In this document: one piece after another, positions 1 to 11,569 of the stretch
How the letters are laid out: every line of letters starts with the position of its first letter
Numbering within the stretch: position 1 is the stretch's first letter
NCBI GenBank assembly: GCA_032622095.1
Contig: CP136064.1
Location: 255,547,863-255,611,862, forward strand
Length of the DNA stretch: 64,000 bases
Direction of reading: 5' to 3'
DNA from: Siphonodentalium dalli
Taxonomy: Eukaryota > Mollusca > Scaphopoda > Gadilida > Siphonodentaliidae
Made by a program: the position numbers and the translations under genes
The notes under the pieces: generated by a model
What the model was told of the DNA's origin: nothing
Databases searched by the model: none
Seen by the model: only the letters and a program-made list of their open reading frames with translations

Positions 1-261
1 TTGATAGACTGAGTAAGTCCTATTGTTATTATAAGTGAGTTGGCTGCTCTCATACCAGACATCGTGCAGACAGTGAATAAGAGGTCAAATTACTGGATTG
101 ACCCATATCTTCGGTATTAGTATTTTGGCATTTTGAGTCCGCGTCGACAAGACACTGCTTGGGAAAGTTATGTATGGTGATTGAATTACAATATTTCTTG
201 ATCTTCATATTCTATTAAATGGATTTTGAATGGACTGTGTACTGAAGTTAGGTATGTACTG
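1..261. repeat. 261-bp direct repeat, copy 1 (may start before the window)
   Basis: Bases 1-261 are identical, as far as I can read, to 1851-2111. The match ends sharply at 261/2111, where the flanks diverge (CGTTCTC versus GTATTTA). Its right edge cuts the endonuclease/linker reading frame of a LINE. No TG...CA ends and no primer-binding site are visible, so it does not look like an LTR. Confidence 0.9.
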
Positions 262-1231
262 CGTTCTCTTTTTCTTTTTGCTGCGAAATTTATTGTTTCA
301 CCTCTTATATCCAATAAGAGGGTGTCTAAAAATAGGCGTTTACTAATTATACAGGTAACATGACTTGTATTTTCTTGACATATATTCAGTTTATAATCGT
401 ATCTTAATTTATTTCTTTCTATTATAGAATGCACTAATACTGCATATTCATTGTCACGAAGTAAGAAGGTGTTAAATTTCCAATAACCTCGACCTCTCAC
501 AATTGTATTTAATTTCAATGTGAGTGATATTATGGAATGATCAGAGCGGTATTCCAGTAATATATCGGTTCCTGTGCCAACTAGGCTTAGAAGTGTTCAG
601 ATATCATAAAGTAATCTAGTCTAGCCATTTTTATTTGAGATTTGTTCCTCCATGTATATCGTGTTTTGTCTTTGTTGTTAATTCTCCAAGCATCCACCAG
701 TTCGAGTCTGTCTACAAGGTCGCCCACTGCTTCTTTAGCCCGGGGATTGTTAATATGTTTATAATTTAAAGTATCAGCGGACTGATTTTGTATCATATTC
801 CAATCACCACATATTATTATTTGTGTGTTACCCATGTTAATATTCTTAGTTTTCAGCTGTTTGTAAAATTCAGGGTTATCTTCGTTTGGGACATATATGT
901 TAACTAAAGTCATTCTCAATTTGTCTACGGTTACATCGATTATTATAAAGTTTCCAGATTTATCTTTGATAGAATTGTGTATTTGAAAGTCGAGATTCTG
1001 GCTAAATAGAATTGCCACACCACGCGATTGCGATGAGAAGGGTGGCAATATTGTTTTGAAACCCCATTCTGAAGAAATGTATCTTTCCATATCTTTTGTG
1101 AAATGTGTGTCTTGTAGACAGTATATTGAGGCATTTTGTGCTCGCAAATATCGGAACACGTCGCAGCCTTTCTCTGACTGATTGAGACCTCGGCAATTTG
1201 AAGACAGTATCTTTATAGACATAATCGACAA
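262..1231 (-). pseudogene. LINE (Tx1/L1-like) ORF2 fragment: AP endonuclease domain and start of linker
   Basis: The minus strand from 1231 encodes the N-terminal apurinic endonuclease of a non-LTR retrotransposon ORF2, which nicks target DNA for reverse transcription. The order is SSNCRGLNQ near the start, LQDTHF (Asp where many families have Glu), NIYVPN, GDWNMIQNQ and a TRYTWRN segment. A stop follows ISEHF near 587, but a one-base frame shift continues into YRSDHSIISL, the conserved SDH motif, then RGRGYWKFN and the linker. The frame ends in the exact repeat at 261, before any RT domain. It is a dead fragment. Assignment to the Tx1/L1 side rests on the motif pattern; the family name is inference. 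Confidence 0.85.
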
Positions 1232-1850
1232 CTAGCATTGCAGACTACCGAAACGTCGACATAGAAGTACATAGGAGATCATGTATGTATATTTAGAAAA
1301 TACAGCACAATAGTATATTACGCCACTGGAATAAGAATCAACCATAAAGCTCATGCATACTGACATACAAAGATACTGAATATATAACAAAAACAAAACA
1401 AAATTAAGTGAAATCCGATACGAAACCCCCATGGTTGAGGTTATGAGCGACCGCCCTGGGTCCGGTTCAACATTATGTATGTGTTATTACAGTCACCTGA
1501 TCCATATTGCTTTGGAGTCATGGAACTACATACGAGAAAGTCGAAGAAAGAAAAAAATTTGTTTTAAAAGAATTGGTTTGAAATGTTGAAAGTATCTTTA
1601 AATGTAATTTACTCATGTATTACTTAACTTAAGGACCACTATTATTATTCTATCTTAATTAGATAGGTAAAATTCGGATTCAGGAAAAACATGGATATTC
1701 ATAAGTTAGGCTGGAGCATACGCGTATCCTATACCTCAATCTCTCTATTTTAAAGTTGTATCAGGGCTAAAATATAAAAATAGAATATCAGAAAAATCGA
1801 TAATACTGCATTTCATTTGTGACCACGTGGTGCTCTAGATTTTGTTACAT
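1232..1850. other. No gene seen (probable LINE inter-ORF or leader sequence)
   Basis: AT-rich sequence between the endonuclease frame and the second copy of the 261-bp repeat. I see no conserved frame. By position it could be the 5' part of the same minus-strand LINE. Confidence 0.4.
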
Positions 1851-2111
1851 TTGATAGACTGAGTAAGTCCTATTGTTATTATAAGTGAGTTGGCTGCTCT
1901 CATACCAGACATCGTGCAGACAGTGAATAAGAGGTCAAATTACTGGATTGACCCATATCTTCGGTATTAGTATTTTGGCATTTTGAGTCCGCGTCGACAA
2001 GACACTGCTTGGGAAAGTTATGTATGGTGATTGAATTACAATATTTCTTGATCTTCATATTCTATTAAATGGATTTTGAATGGACTGTGTACTGAAGTTA
2101 GGTATGTACTG
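1851..2111. repeat. 261-bp direct repeat, copy 2
   Basis: Second exact copy of bases 1-261, in the same orientation at an offset of 1850 bases. The identity implies a recent duplication, gene conversion or an assembly artefact. Confidence 0.9.
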
Positions 2112-2520
2112 GTATTTAATTAACAAACATGCTTATACGAGTGCACATAACTTTTTGGAAAATAATTTCAATCTTGAATATACTATGTGGTATTATACTA
2201 TCAGACTATAAGTGGTTAAAGTCCAGTCTTGGTCAAGTACCCCCGTGCAAATCCCAGATATAGCTTTATAATGGGTTGTTTAATTGAACCCATCCTATTG
2301 AGTGGATATACATTGTGGTCTCCGACACAGGATTTGTTCTTTCAACCATAACATGTGTTGAAATCAGGGTTTTTTACTGTTATATGGTAGAGTGGTTTAG
2401 CATATTCATGTCAGTGTTTACAACAATGATATTCAACAGTGGGGGCTGTCCAACTATATAACATTCAATACAGATTCAAAAGATATTTACAAACATATTC
2501 ATTGTAGATTTTAAGGGTTT
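2112..2520. other. No gene seen
   Basis: Sequence between the 261-bp repeat and the end of the LINE ORF1 relic. It is AT-rich with no frame I can support. Confidence 0.4.
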
Positions 2521-3443
2521 ATCCCTTGATAATTTCATCAAGATCTGCATCAGTAATAAATTTTACAATTGCACCATTTGTTTTCTTGGCAAATAATTTG
2601 CCATTTGTAATCCAAGAATTGAATATTGTTTCTGCTTTGTAGGCTTTCTTGAGCAGTTCATAGTTTCATTGAGTTGCATCCTCAACAATAGTAAAGCCCG
2701 ACCCTTTCAGTTGTTTCCTGCTGTCTATCACATCCAATTTGGGGCTCCTGGAAGAAAACTTCACTAGAATTGGTCGAGGACCTCGAGGCTTTTGTCCATC
2801 CTATCTATTATTCTCCACTTTCCTTCCAATCCTATGAGCTATTGAAATAACTGCTGGGTGGAAATTCAATTTTAATTTGTCGTTAAAGATACACGTGGCC
2901 TCTTTAGCACAGTCGTGTCGTGTTTCTCTTCCACTCACCTCTTTGATGCCAAATATCCTCACGCTATCTTTTCTCCCCTGTTCTAGATCATTCAGTTTAT
3001 ATTTATATATTTCCCGCTCTTCATCCCATTCTCTTTGTTTTACTTCACCATGTTTTGCCATTTTTACTTTTTCCTGTTCCATGTTTATGATTTTCTTCTC
3101 CATTGTTGAAATTTTCTCATTGAACATATCCATGATCTCAGTTTTGAAAGTACTCACTATTTTCCCGAATTCAACAAGTTGTGAGTTTTGTTCGGTAGAA
3201 TAGTGCTCATGATTTTGTTTTGAAGAGTCAGATAGGGCATTCACTCGTTGAATAAGTTCTGTTATCTGACTTGGGATATTTCCAAGAATCGGCGATGGGG
3301 GTTCATTCTCTGGTGTGTTGTTTATTAAGTCTTCCATTGTTAATTGTTTTTTTTTGGGAAGGATTAAGACTATCATCGCTATTTAATGTTGAATTTTGTG
3401 AATCGTTTTTAGCGTTCTTCTTTCTTTTCTTTGGCTTCGGCAT
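2521..3443 (-). pseudogene. LINE (Tx1/L1-like) ORF1 relic: coiled coil plus RRM-like RNA-binding domain
   Basis: ORF1 proteins of L1-type LINEs trimerise and bind the element RNA. The minus strand from ATG 3443 begins with a lysine-rich segment (MPKPKKRKKN). It then enters a charged heptad-like region (about 3200-2990) and the RRM-like stretch VRIFGIKEVSGRETRHD. The C-terminal segment reads GPRPILVKFSSRS and later TNGKLFAKKTNGAIVKF, ending at TAA 2521. It is broken by a frame change in the A-run near 3350, a second near 2800 beside a TAG, and an in-frame TGA near 2670. Same strand as the ORF2 pieces on both sides. Confidence 0.8.
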
Positions 3444-3716
3444 TTGTTATTGTTTTGATTTTTTTGTTTACGAAAATCCAATATGGCTGCCACAGGGCGG
3501 TCACTTCAGTAGATTACTTACTGACAAAAGTCATTAGATTACAGTTCAATGCCATCCGGAAATACTTCTAGCTTCATATCTATTGCACCGACGATCTTTT
3601 ATCTGTCGAAGATTTCCTTTGTTTACCGCGATCTTAGTTTAATATTATCAAATTATTCATTTTCTCAGAGCAATTTTTTTGCGGCATTTTAGCTGTAACT
3701 GCGCACCGGAAGTTCT
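3444..3716. other. Junction between two LINE fragments (3' end of one, 5' leader of the next)
   Basis: Non-coding bases between the end of the downstream ORF2 (3717) and the start of ORF1 (3443). On the minus strand this is where a 3' UTR should end and the next copy's 5' UTR begin. I cannot place the boundary. Confidence 0.4.
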
Positions 3717-6172
3717 CTAATTTCCTTCTGCTGGTGGAGAGCCTAGAATAATTATTTGTTTCGAAATTTTTATATTAAAGTTATTTTTGGTTGACCAATC
3801 GTTAAGATCATCTCGGAATTGTTGTCCGCATGCGCAGTCGCTAAATATATGTGAGATGTTCTCATTATTATTTTTGCATCGATTACTCTGGTCATCATAT
3901 CTTACCTTTATTATTTTAATAAATCTAATAGTTGATAATATCCGAGAAGTAATCCTAAACTGTAACCACTGAAGCTTTGTATCAGGCGTCGTGCAGAAAG
4001 GTGGGCGGCCGAAAGTTGTCCAGTCTATTTCTGGCTCCCCAATTTCAATTGTCCATTTGCTATGGGGCTTGGGAGGAAATTTCTTAGCATTAAAATTTTT
4101 ATAGAAGTCTTGCCCACCCTTTGAATTTCGCAAAAGTAGAACCATATTGCTGGGTTGTACGGGATTAGTACAACGAATTAAGATTTTCGTAAATTTTGTG
4201 GCTAATAAATTAATTTGTCTGCGAATTCAGTGTGAAGCGTTCAGTGTGAAGTCAGTGTATACATTAAAAGACGCGTAAAGACTTTCATGTGTGTGGAATT
4301 TACCATTTGCATGTATCAAGTCATTGATAAAAAGTATGCCATGTCTTGTCCGTATAGCAAAGTTGATCATTTTGTCGTGCAACTTTATGTTTGGATGATT
4401 CCATAGGACCCATGTACATATATTCCCGTTTGACTTCTCGCTGAAATAGATCCATGCTGTGAGTATATCAAGCCACAATAGATTTAATATATTTTTTGGA
4501 GTAGTTTCGCAAGTACATCTGTAATTAAAAAGAAATAGTGAGTCATCGGCAATAGGGAGATCAGTTAAAGTGATCCATTTCGAGTTCATTGATACAATAC
4601 TTCTAACCTAATTAATTTCATTGACATTATAAAGTTTCTTATATCTACTATTTTGAAATCGCCATGTTGATAGTCTTGACATATGAGCTTTCTTTTTATT
4701 CTGTCCCTATTCGAGTTCCAAAGCAATTTGTAAAGAAGTGATTCAAGTTGTTTAATAAATGCGTTTCCATGATCTGGTAATGCAATGAATAGGTGGGTAA
4801 GTTTAGTTAGCATAAGAGATTTGATCACTGGTATTCTTCCGATTGGTCTTAATAGTCTATGTTCCATGTTTCGATCATACGGTTTATGGCTACTAATTTT
4901 GGTATCATAGCTGTGACTCATCTTGCCTAGGTCTGTATTGAACTGTATACCCAATAAATCGAAGATAGGAGAAAAGTTTAGATTTAGATCTGGACAAATA
5001 TAATCCTTCCGACATACGTATGATCCTATCCGCGACGCCTGATATTTGCTAGGGTTGATTCGCAAGCCAGATATGTTTGCAAAGAAGTTTAGTACTGTAT
5101 AAGCCTCTCGTAAACTATTTTCACTACAATCTAAGATGAGTGTCGTGTCGTCTGCGTACTGTGTTATTTTGTACTCATGATTGCCGAGGGTTATTCCTGC
5201 CATATTTCCATTTTGTTTCACCAAGAGAGATAACATGTCTGCACATATAAAAAATATATACGGTGAGGCAGGGTCACCTTGTCGACAGCCTCGGGAAAGA
5301 CTGAAACTCCTTGATATGTGGCCATTTATCAGAATTGAGCAATTAATATTGTTGCAAAAATCGTAATCCATCTCTTTAATGATTCACCAAAATTGAACAT
5401 ATCGAAACATTTCATAATGAATTTCCATGATACGGAATCAAATGCTTTTTTCAAAATCTACTAAAAGTAAGAGACCCGGTTTGTTTTGCAATTTACTTCT
5501 GAATATAATATCATAAACCAATTTAGTGTTATCGCCTATGTATCGGCCTTTGGGGAATCCGCTTTGATCTTCGCTAATTGTGTGAGGCAGAAGTCGCTCT
5601 GTTATACATGACGACGCTAGCTTGTATGAAACATTTAATAAAGTGATCGGCCTCCAGTTTTTAAGAAGGTGTCGTTCCTTGTCCTTTTTTTGGGGATAAT
5701 TGTTATCAGGCCTTGTTTTTGTGTCATAGAAAGCTCACCATCCATGAGGGATTCATTTAGTGATTCACACAGGAGTTGACCCAGGTGAGACCAGAAATAT
5801 TTCCAGGACTCATAAGGATAGCCATCTAAGCCGGTAGAGTGTCCGTTTTTTATATTTGTTAGTGCCATCGTTAGTTCATCTAAAGTTATCGAGCCTTCTA
5901 TACTTTGTGATGACTCGGGCGATAGTCACGTCTTGAATATTCACCTTGATCCAATATTGATTTGTAATCACAGTCTATTGTTTTTTTGACGAGTACAAGG
6001 TTTGGTAGAATTTTCGTGTTTCATTTAAAATTTCTTATCGGTTTGTTAACTTTTTTCCGTTTGAATCTTCCAAGAGTGCCAGGGTTTTTTATTTGTAGTT
6101 TCGTTTTACTAAATTCAGGAAGTATTTCGTAGGTTTTTCTCCATGCTCAATCCACTTTGCTTTCGATCTCAT
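3717..6172 (-). pseudogene. LINE (Tx1/L1-like) ORF2 fragment: linker, reverse transcriptase and C-terminal region
   Basis: Minus-strand remains of the RT half of a LINE ORF2, in several frames. The linker (about 6172-5900) reads EDSNGKKLTN then EILNETRKFYQTLYSSK. RT block 1 (5868-5635) contains KNGHSTGLDGYPYESWKYFW and GLITIIPKK. The palm (5371-4586) contains SRGCRQGDPASPYIF and the catalytic QYADDTTLIL. Thumb and C-terminal pieces follow at 4589-4227 and 4145-3717, ending with a Cys/His segment (NISHIFSDCACG). Several frameshifts and stops separate the blocks, and the endonuclease is missing upstream of 6172. It would once have copied LINE RNA by target-primed reverse transcription; now defunct. 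Confidence 0.85.
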
Positions 6173-7106
6173 CGTGTGCCAAGACGGGGTACATATAACG
6201 CTCAGACAATCAAAACGATTTGATTATTTAATAACAAACAAGTCAATGGTATTTCTTCGTCCGCATCTGGCTGCTCTAGTTGTGTTCGTCTTCCTGACGT
6301 CTGCTCGGGATGGGGTCTTCTCGCGTTCTCGTAAGTTGGGCGTGTATCCTCGTCGTCTGCGTGGTTGATATCCAGTTGAGTTCGTCGGCCTGTCGTCTTT
6401 TCCGCTTCTTCGTTGGTACATCGGGGTAGCGTACTAGCGTTGTTAGAAATACAAGATTGTAATGTTTACCTTGTATTCCTATCCATGTTTCCGTCCTGAG
6501 TTCCTAGCTGTCTTCTTGGCATCTCTGCGTAAGTCGTACGGGTACTAGTGTCGACGGGAGGAAGTCCCAGAGCATTATGATTTCTCTATGAAAACCCGGG
6601 AATTCAAAATTGAAAGCTATACATGGACAATAATTATTGCAATTCTGCATTCATATCAGATTCACATCAATTCATTTGACTAAGATACAGGGAGAGGGTA
6701 TATTTTTTTAAGATTTGAAAGTAAGATATTATTACTGTTGAGAAATTGACTCAGTGCATTGAATTTTCAAAACTTTCCCCGGTGATACCTTTCAACCCGT
6801 CTCTAACATGGAACGAGTGATACACAATACCCACTCCCAAAACACTTCGGCATAATCAAGATTTGATTTTTAATCTCGTACCATCAAACTTGTGAATCAG
6901 CGCTGATTCTCGTAAAAATGGATTCATTTTAAGGCCTGGTTGAGGCCTGTGTGTGGGACTTAGTATAAAAAATAAAAACATTTGCCTCCCATCAATATTC
7001 AGCCCTGAAGTGAAAATTATCTATTTTTGGTTGATCAGCACTGATCTTAGATCCCATGCCTGTGAATTGCACCCACCAATGTTATTTGGTGCCAGGATTT
7101 ACTTAC
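6173..7106. other. No gene seen
   Basis: 6173-6560 is more GC-rich than its surroundings and is open on both strands for about 65 codons with low-complexity Arg/Ser-rich translations. I do not support a gene there. 6560-7106 is AT-rich intron-like sequence upstream of the LDLa exon's donor side. Confidence 0.4.
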
Positions 7107-7219
7107 GACACCATTCTTCGTCAGACCTATCTGGAGAGTCAGTATAACCATCGCATCGTAGAGCTTTATCGATGCACTGCCCAGATTTACATTGTAAATC
7201 ACTGTCCGTGCAAAAATTT
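7107..7219 (-). CDS. LDL-receptor class A (LDLa) exon, fifth cysteine replaced by serine
   Basis: The minus-strand translation contains C-TDSDLQ-C-KSGQ-C-IDKALR-C-DGYTDS-PDRSDEEW-C, an LDLa module. These modules bind calcium and ligands outside the cell. The acidic signature DGYTDxPDRSDE is kept, but the fifth cysteine is Ser (TCT where the family has TGT), so one disulfide cannot form. A clear donor GTAAGT lies at 7106-7101, directly after TGT C (phase 1), as in the 9.3-kb exon. The acceptor is uncertain: AG at 7221-7220 would give a phase-2 start unlike the sister exons, and a weak AG further upstream (near 7280) would add a Ser/Thr-rich linker. It is either a diverged exon or one starting to decay. 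Confidence 0.65.
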
Positions 7220-7969
7220 CTTGGTGATGTTGTCGAAGAATGATCACTTGTTAGAATGCTACTCGATTTGAAATCAGTAACTTTCTTCAAGCTGTGATCA
7301 ATTTATGTCAATTACGCATTCAAATTGTCATTCAAATGTTCGCGAATGCCAATTTTTTTACAATTTTGATAAATATGCAAATGAATAAATATTAGGCAAA
7401 TTTTTTCTTCAGAAGATGTACATTGATAGAAAGTTAATGTTGATTTAATTTTTTCCACATTTAACAGCATTTAAAATAAAAAAAAATCTGCGCCAGACCC
7501 AGAATTGAGACCTTTTTGTAACATACATAACACTGATATGACACTGATATGTTTATTTCCAATGATCATAGCTCACGTAAATATTTCTGCTTATACAAAT
7601 GATCCCTATTTTAGTTTTTCATCCTCTCAATCTAACCTCATTATACAATGGTCTCAAAACTGAAATAAATTATTATTCACAAGAGACTATAAAATTCATT
7701 GAATACACAAGAGTAAATCGGATATAATGTTTATTAAATAAAAGTTATTTCTATAACTAAGATCAATTATTATGAAAAGCAAAGGAAATATCTCTCACTA
7801 GAGACAACATTCAACAGAAACGTAAATATTTATCAAATAAAAGCTCAGATATCGTCAGTGCATATATTAATGCACAACAATGTTGAGGTTGATTGATTGA
7901 TTGGGGTTTATCATCACGTTAGCAAAAACGCCATATCACGACAATATTGAGGAAGTCTAACATTCACTC
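7220..7969. other. Intron-like AT-rich sequence, no gene seen
   Basis: AT-rich, with runs of T/A and no supported frame. Confidence 0.4.
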
Positions 7970-8345
7970 AATTAACTAATGAAGGACTGTAACTCTGTAA
8001 AAATACATGGACCTGGCCGGTTTTCAAACTCGATCAAGATATTGCCGAGCAAATCTCATATCACATCAACAGAATCAGTTGAATTTGTTCAAGTTATTAA
8101 ACTTCATGAAAATAAACTAATTAAGGGTTGTAACTCCACTCACAATACGCAGACGGACCTCGCCGGCTTTTGGACTTGACCAAGAGTGTTTAGCAAGTTT
8201 CATATATCGAATATCAATAAAATCTGTTGATATTCTTATTGTTATCATGCTAAAGCTTAAAAATTAACGCAAATGAACTCAAAAAGCGCTGTAACTAGCC
8301 GGGTTTCAAACTCGAAGAACATATTGTTGAGCAATATGTAGATTC
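7970..8345. repeat. Three degenerate ~150-bp tandem units (TAACTC...CCGG...TTTCAAACTCGA type)
   Basis: Units start near 7983 (GGACTGTAACTCTGTAAAAAT), 8125 (GGGTTGTAACTCCACT) and 8287 (GCGCTGTAACTAGCC). Each continues with a C-rich segment and TTTTCAAACTCGA or TTGGACTTGACC. A related pair lies at 20396-20660. This repeat style is common in bivalve genomes (recollection, not a search). Confidence 0.6.
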
Positions 8346-8392
8346 CCACCCCAGAATCAACTTTGCCAAACTATTTTTCATAATCCAGTAAT

Positions 8393-8894
8393 TTAAAGGC
8401 ACGTGCGACCTTAATTGTCGAAAATATTCATATTTGTTCCAAACATCGTAAACAGAAAAACAATAAAACGCATACAGTTCCGTTCATATATACCATGACC
8501 ATCGCGTAAACAGCATGTTATCATAAAGACCTACTATATTTTACCCAAGCAAGAGCCTGATTGTGTTACAGAAGACAGCACAATGCTACTGGCTAATCAC
8601 ACACAAATGGCATAAACGCTCTTTATTAGTTCCATATCAGGTATTCACCAACAAAGAACGCTCTTTATGTTTACCATCATAATATAAACAAACACCAGAA
8701 AAGTAACTTTTTACGCTTTTGTTTACATAACAATGGTCAAACATATGACCATAACATACTGTTTATGCGATATTTCTTATTTGTATACGGACAAAGTCTA
8801 TCTACATTTTGATGTAGTTTCTGTTTGTGGCGGTTTTGGACGGGTGGAGATATTTTCACAGGATACCCACCGCCAAGGCCAACCGTGTCTTTAA
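8393..8894. mobile_element. 494-bp inverted-repeat element with TTAA target duplication
   Basis: The insert 8397-8890 is bounded by TTAA at 8393-8396 and 8891-8894. It starts AGGCACGTGCGACCTT and its other end, reverse-complemented, starts AGACACGGTTGGCCTT, so the termini match imperfectly. No transposase frame is present. It resembles the 534-bp element at 21461-21994. TTAA duplication fits piggyBac- or Kolobok-type mobilisation; which one is inference. Confidence 0.7.
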
Positions 8895-9295
8895 TAATAC
8901 ACTATCAGAGAAGAATTAGATCGAATTCTTTTGTGTTTGCCATTTTCTAACTGGATTGATGTCATATGCTGACAAAACTTTTGGAAACTTTACTGAAATT
9001 ACTAAGTGGATATCAATAAAACTCAGTAAATTTCTATAATTCGTGCTTGGAAAAGGCCACGGCAATTATCAATGCTGTGATAAATTTAATGCCATCATGT
9101 GGAATCTATAATACTACAGCATTAAATTTGCCATGGGACATTTTTCCTAATATCGAGGGCATTATAATTAGCAATCTTACATGTAAATTCCAGAATGTCA
9201 TCATTATTCAACTGTAGCCTAGCAGAAATAGTATGGTAATACGACTTATCAAATAAAGCAGAGACAATATTGACAGATAGCAATAAGACACTTAC

Positions 9296-9409
9296 GACAG
9301 TCGGCTTCATCTGATCCATCAGAACAATCGGCTACCCCATTGCATCGGAACCCCTCAATTAGACATTGGCCGTTTATACAGGTGAACTCATTCTCTGTGC
9401 AAGTTCTCA
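9296..9409 (-). CDS. LDL-receptor class A (LDLa) exon, complete
   Basis: A 114-base exon with clear splice sites: acceptor TAG at 9412-9410 after a pyrimidine-rich tract (ACCTCCCTTGTAG), donor GTAAGT at 9295-9290, phase 1 at both ends. The translation has all six LDLa cysteines in order, [35 protein letters not shown]. The calcium-cage acidic residues are present except that the usual CDG reads CNG. Symmetric phase-1 exons carrying one LDLa module each are the classic shuffling unit of LDL-receptor-like proteins. The surrounding gene cannot be fully assembled from the window. Confidence 0.88.
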
Positions 9410-10505
9410 CTACAAGGGAGGTAACATTAAACTATCCATCTATCTATGAAGGAAGGAATTCTACCAACAATCATCTGACATGCATAATCTCAGCGAACGA
9501 CAACCAAGTCTGCAAATAGTCTCTGTCATTTGCATAATGAGGTCCCCAGAGGGTGAATTTAGTGACATATCACCAATTTCACCTTCTGGGAACCTCATTC
9601 TGCTGAGGCCTCAACTGCTATGGAAGGCCTAGGATCAGACTAAAGTTCCACAGTTGACGTTGGTGATATTCACCTCGATTATGCAATTTATCTTCTGCAA
9701 CTTAGGGGATATAGAAACTTCCCAGAAAAGGAAACGTATCTAAAAACAATGTTACTTTGAGACTATAGCTACATCGCAGACGATGAGCTATAAGCAGAGT
9801 CATATCCCCAGATGGATAAATTAGTAATGCTAGCCCGATGTTCGCGATAGCAACTTTAAATTCATGCTCTCGGAACCTCATTCTGCAAATGACAGACACA
9901 CTATTTGCAAGCTTAACGATAACCAATTTTAAAGCTTGATTTGACATCTCAATGTGCCATTCCATTCATAACATGGCCATTTTGATAAGATATGATAGTT
10001 TTTTCATGTACATATGGAGTAATGAACTGAGGCAATGTCTCTGCCTAATATAATATATGTATATGCCAGTAATCGAATGGATACAGCATGCATTCAGATG
10101 AAGTGCATTGTGCTGTTATAATAATGGTTGGTCCATTCTGTATTATCCAGTGAATACATGTGCAGACTGAAACTCAGCTCAACCCTTGATGAACGGGCTA
10201 CCTGTTATGGATGTCCCAGCAGCCAAGGTGGTTAGGTCGTAGATAACATCATCGTTGTCTAGGCCAGATGAGGTTGGCGGGGCTTTGATCACCGACATGG
10301 TGAACTTTGGGACTGATCAACCTTCATCTGAGTTGCGGGACATCACGATGTGCCATTCCAATTGGTACAAGGACAGTTCATTAAGTAAATAACATTGAAG
10401 CAAATGAACATTCATACTGACCTAGGGCCTCCATAATCTTAGGACGGAATTATATCAACAATCAACATGCATAGTCTGAGAAAATCAACATATGGCCTTG
10501 GTCAA
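9410..10505. other. Intron, no gene seen
   Basis: No supported frame. A short motif around GGAACCTCATTCTGC recurs at about 9592 and 9877, and GGTGATATTCACC near 9662 is a small palindrome. Confidence 0.4.
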
Positions 10506-10833
10506 TTAAGAGGTACTGTACACAAAATCCAGCCATTTATGGGACAATCTCCTTTTATACTCAACAGAATATATGCAACAAATGAATGAATTTGAGCCAT
10601 ACGCTCGTGTGCTCTATGAACACTTCAAACAACATGGTAATTATAATGAAAATGAATTTATGGCTCCAGTCATAAATTCATTTTCCTTATAATTACCATG
10701 TTGTATGCATCGTTCGTAGAGCACACGAGTGTCCATGGCTCAAACTCATTCATGCGCTGCATATATTCTGTTGAGTATAAAAGGAGACGATCCCATAAAT
10801 GGCCGGATTTAAAAGTATACAGCACCCCTTTAA
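10506..10833. mobile_element. 320-bp foldback (hairpin) element with TTAA target duplication
   Basis: The insert 10510-10829 lies between TTAA at 10506-10509 and 10830-10833. Almost the whole insert is an inverted repeat of two ~150-bp arms (for example ATTCTGTTGAGTATAAAAGG on one side and its complement on the other) around a short centre near 10672. The terminal motif GAGGTACTGTACAC / GTATACAGCACCCCT matches the termini of the 603-bp TTAA element at 45500-46102, so one transposase probably moved both. Confidence 0.8.
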
Positions 10834-11039
10834 TAACATGTATAGCGTCAACCGTCACATTTGCATTTTGGTGGGAAATAGCAATGCATTTGATTAAATA
10901 TTGGCACAATGTTCAGTTTCATTGAAGTCTCCCCCGTGAAAACTCAGATAGGAATATTTACTATTATTCCTTAATAGCATGCTTCATTTGCATAAAATGA
11001 ATGTCAACAAGATTAGTGGTAACATTTATGTTATTATCG

Positions 11040-11165
11040 TTACATTATCAATATGTATAAAAGAGTAGGACCTGTCTGTCCGGAGTTTTCTCAAAGACCC
11101 CTGGACCGATTTCAACCAAATTTGGGGTGGTGACTCAGACTACCCTAGTGGAGGTTATAACGGCA
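11040..11165. repeat. Short Helitron-like tail fragment
   Basis: TATAAAAGAGTAGGACCTG then CTGTCTGTCCGGAG and GGACCGATTTCAACCAAATT. This parallels the reverse-complemented 3' region of the family-A element at 55046-55150 (tetranucleotide tract, GGACGGATTTCGACGAAATT). Probably a 3'-end fragment in inverted orientation. Confidence 0.45.
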
Positions 11166-11569
11166 TTATTTTTTTATTTTTTTTATCTAAAAACAAAATT
11201 TATTAAATAAGTTTTTTTTAAACATAACAATTTAAATCAGCTCACTAGTTTTCAGAATCCAATAAGTCAAATATGAACCTATGTGAATATTTAGGTCCAA
11301 ATGTGCGCTTAGAGCACACATGGGCGCAGGCACATCTGACACTGAATAAAGGCTCCCGACGAGAACCTGTTTCAGTTAGTACTTTATGAGTAACTTCAGA
11401 ACCATGTTAGAATAATTAGTAATGAATAATCACTGCATTTACATTTAATTTTCAGATTCAAGGTTGACGCTAAACAGAAATATACTTAACCATGGCCTAA
11501 AGAAATGGAATAGAAAGCATCAGCACCATTGTACTCAACACATTTCTGGATGCCTGCATAAGAACTCAC

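Noticed and set aside
1430-1475. tRNA-like B box (GGGTCCGGTTCAAC)
   Set aside because: No matching A box or cloverleaf nearby; no tRNA gene can be folded here.
1-2111. LTR retrotransposon with 261-bp LTRs
   Set aside because: No TG/CA termini, primer-binding site, gag or integrase; the interior is a LINE endonuclease on the minus strand.
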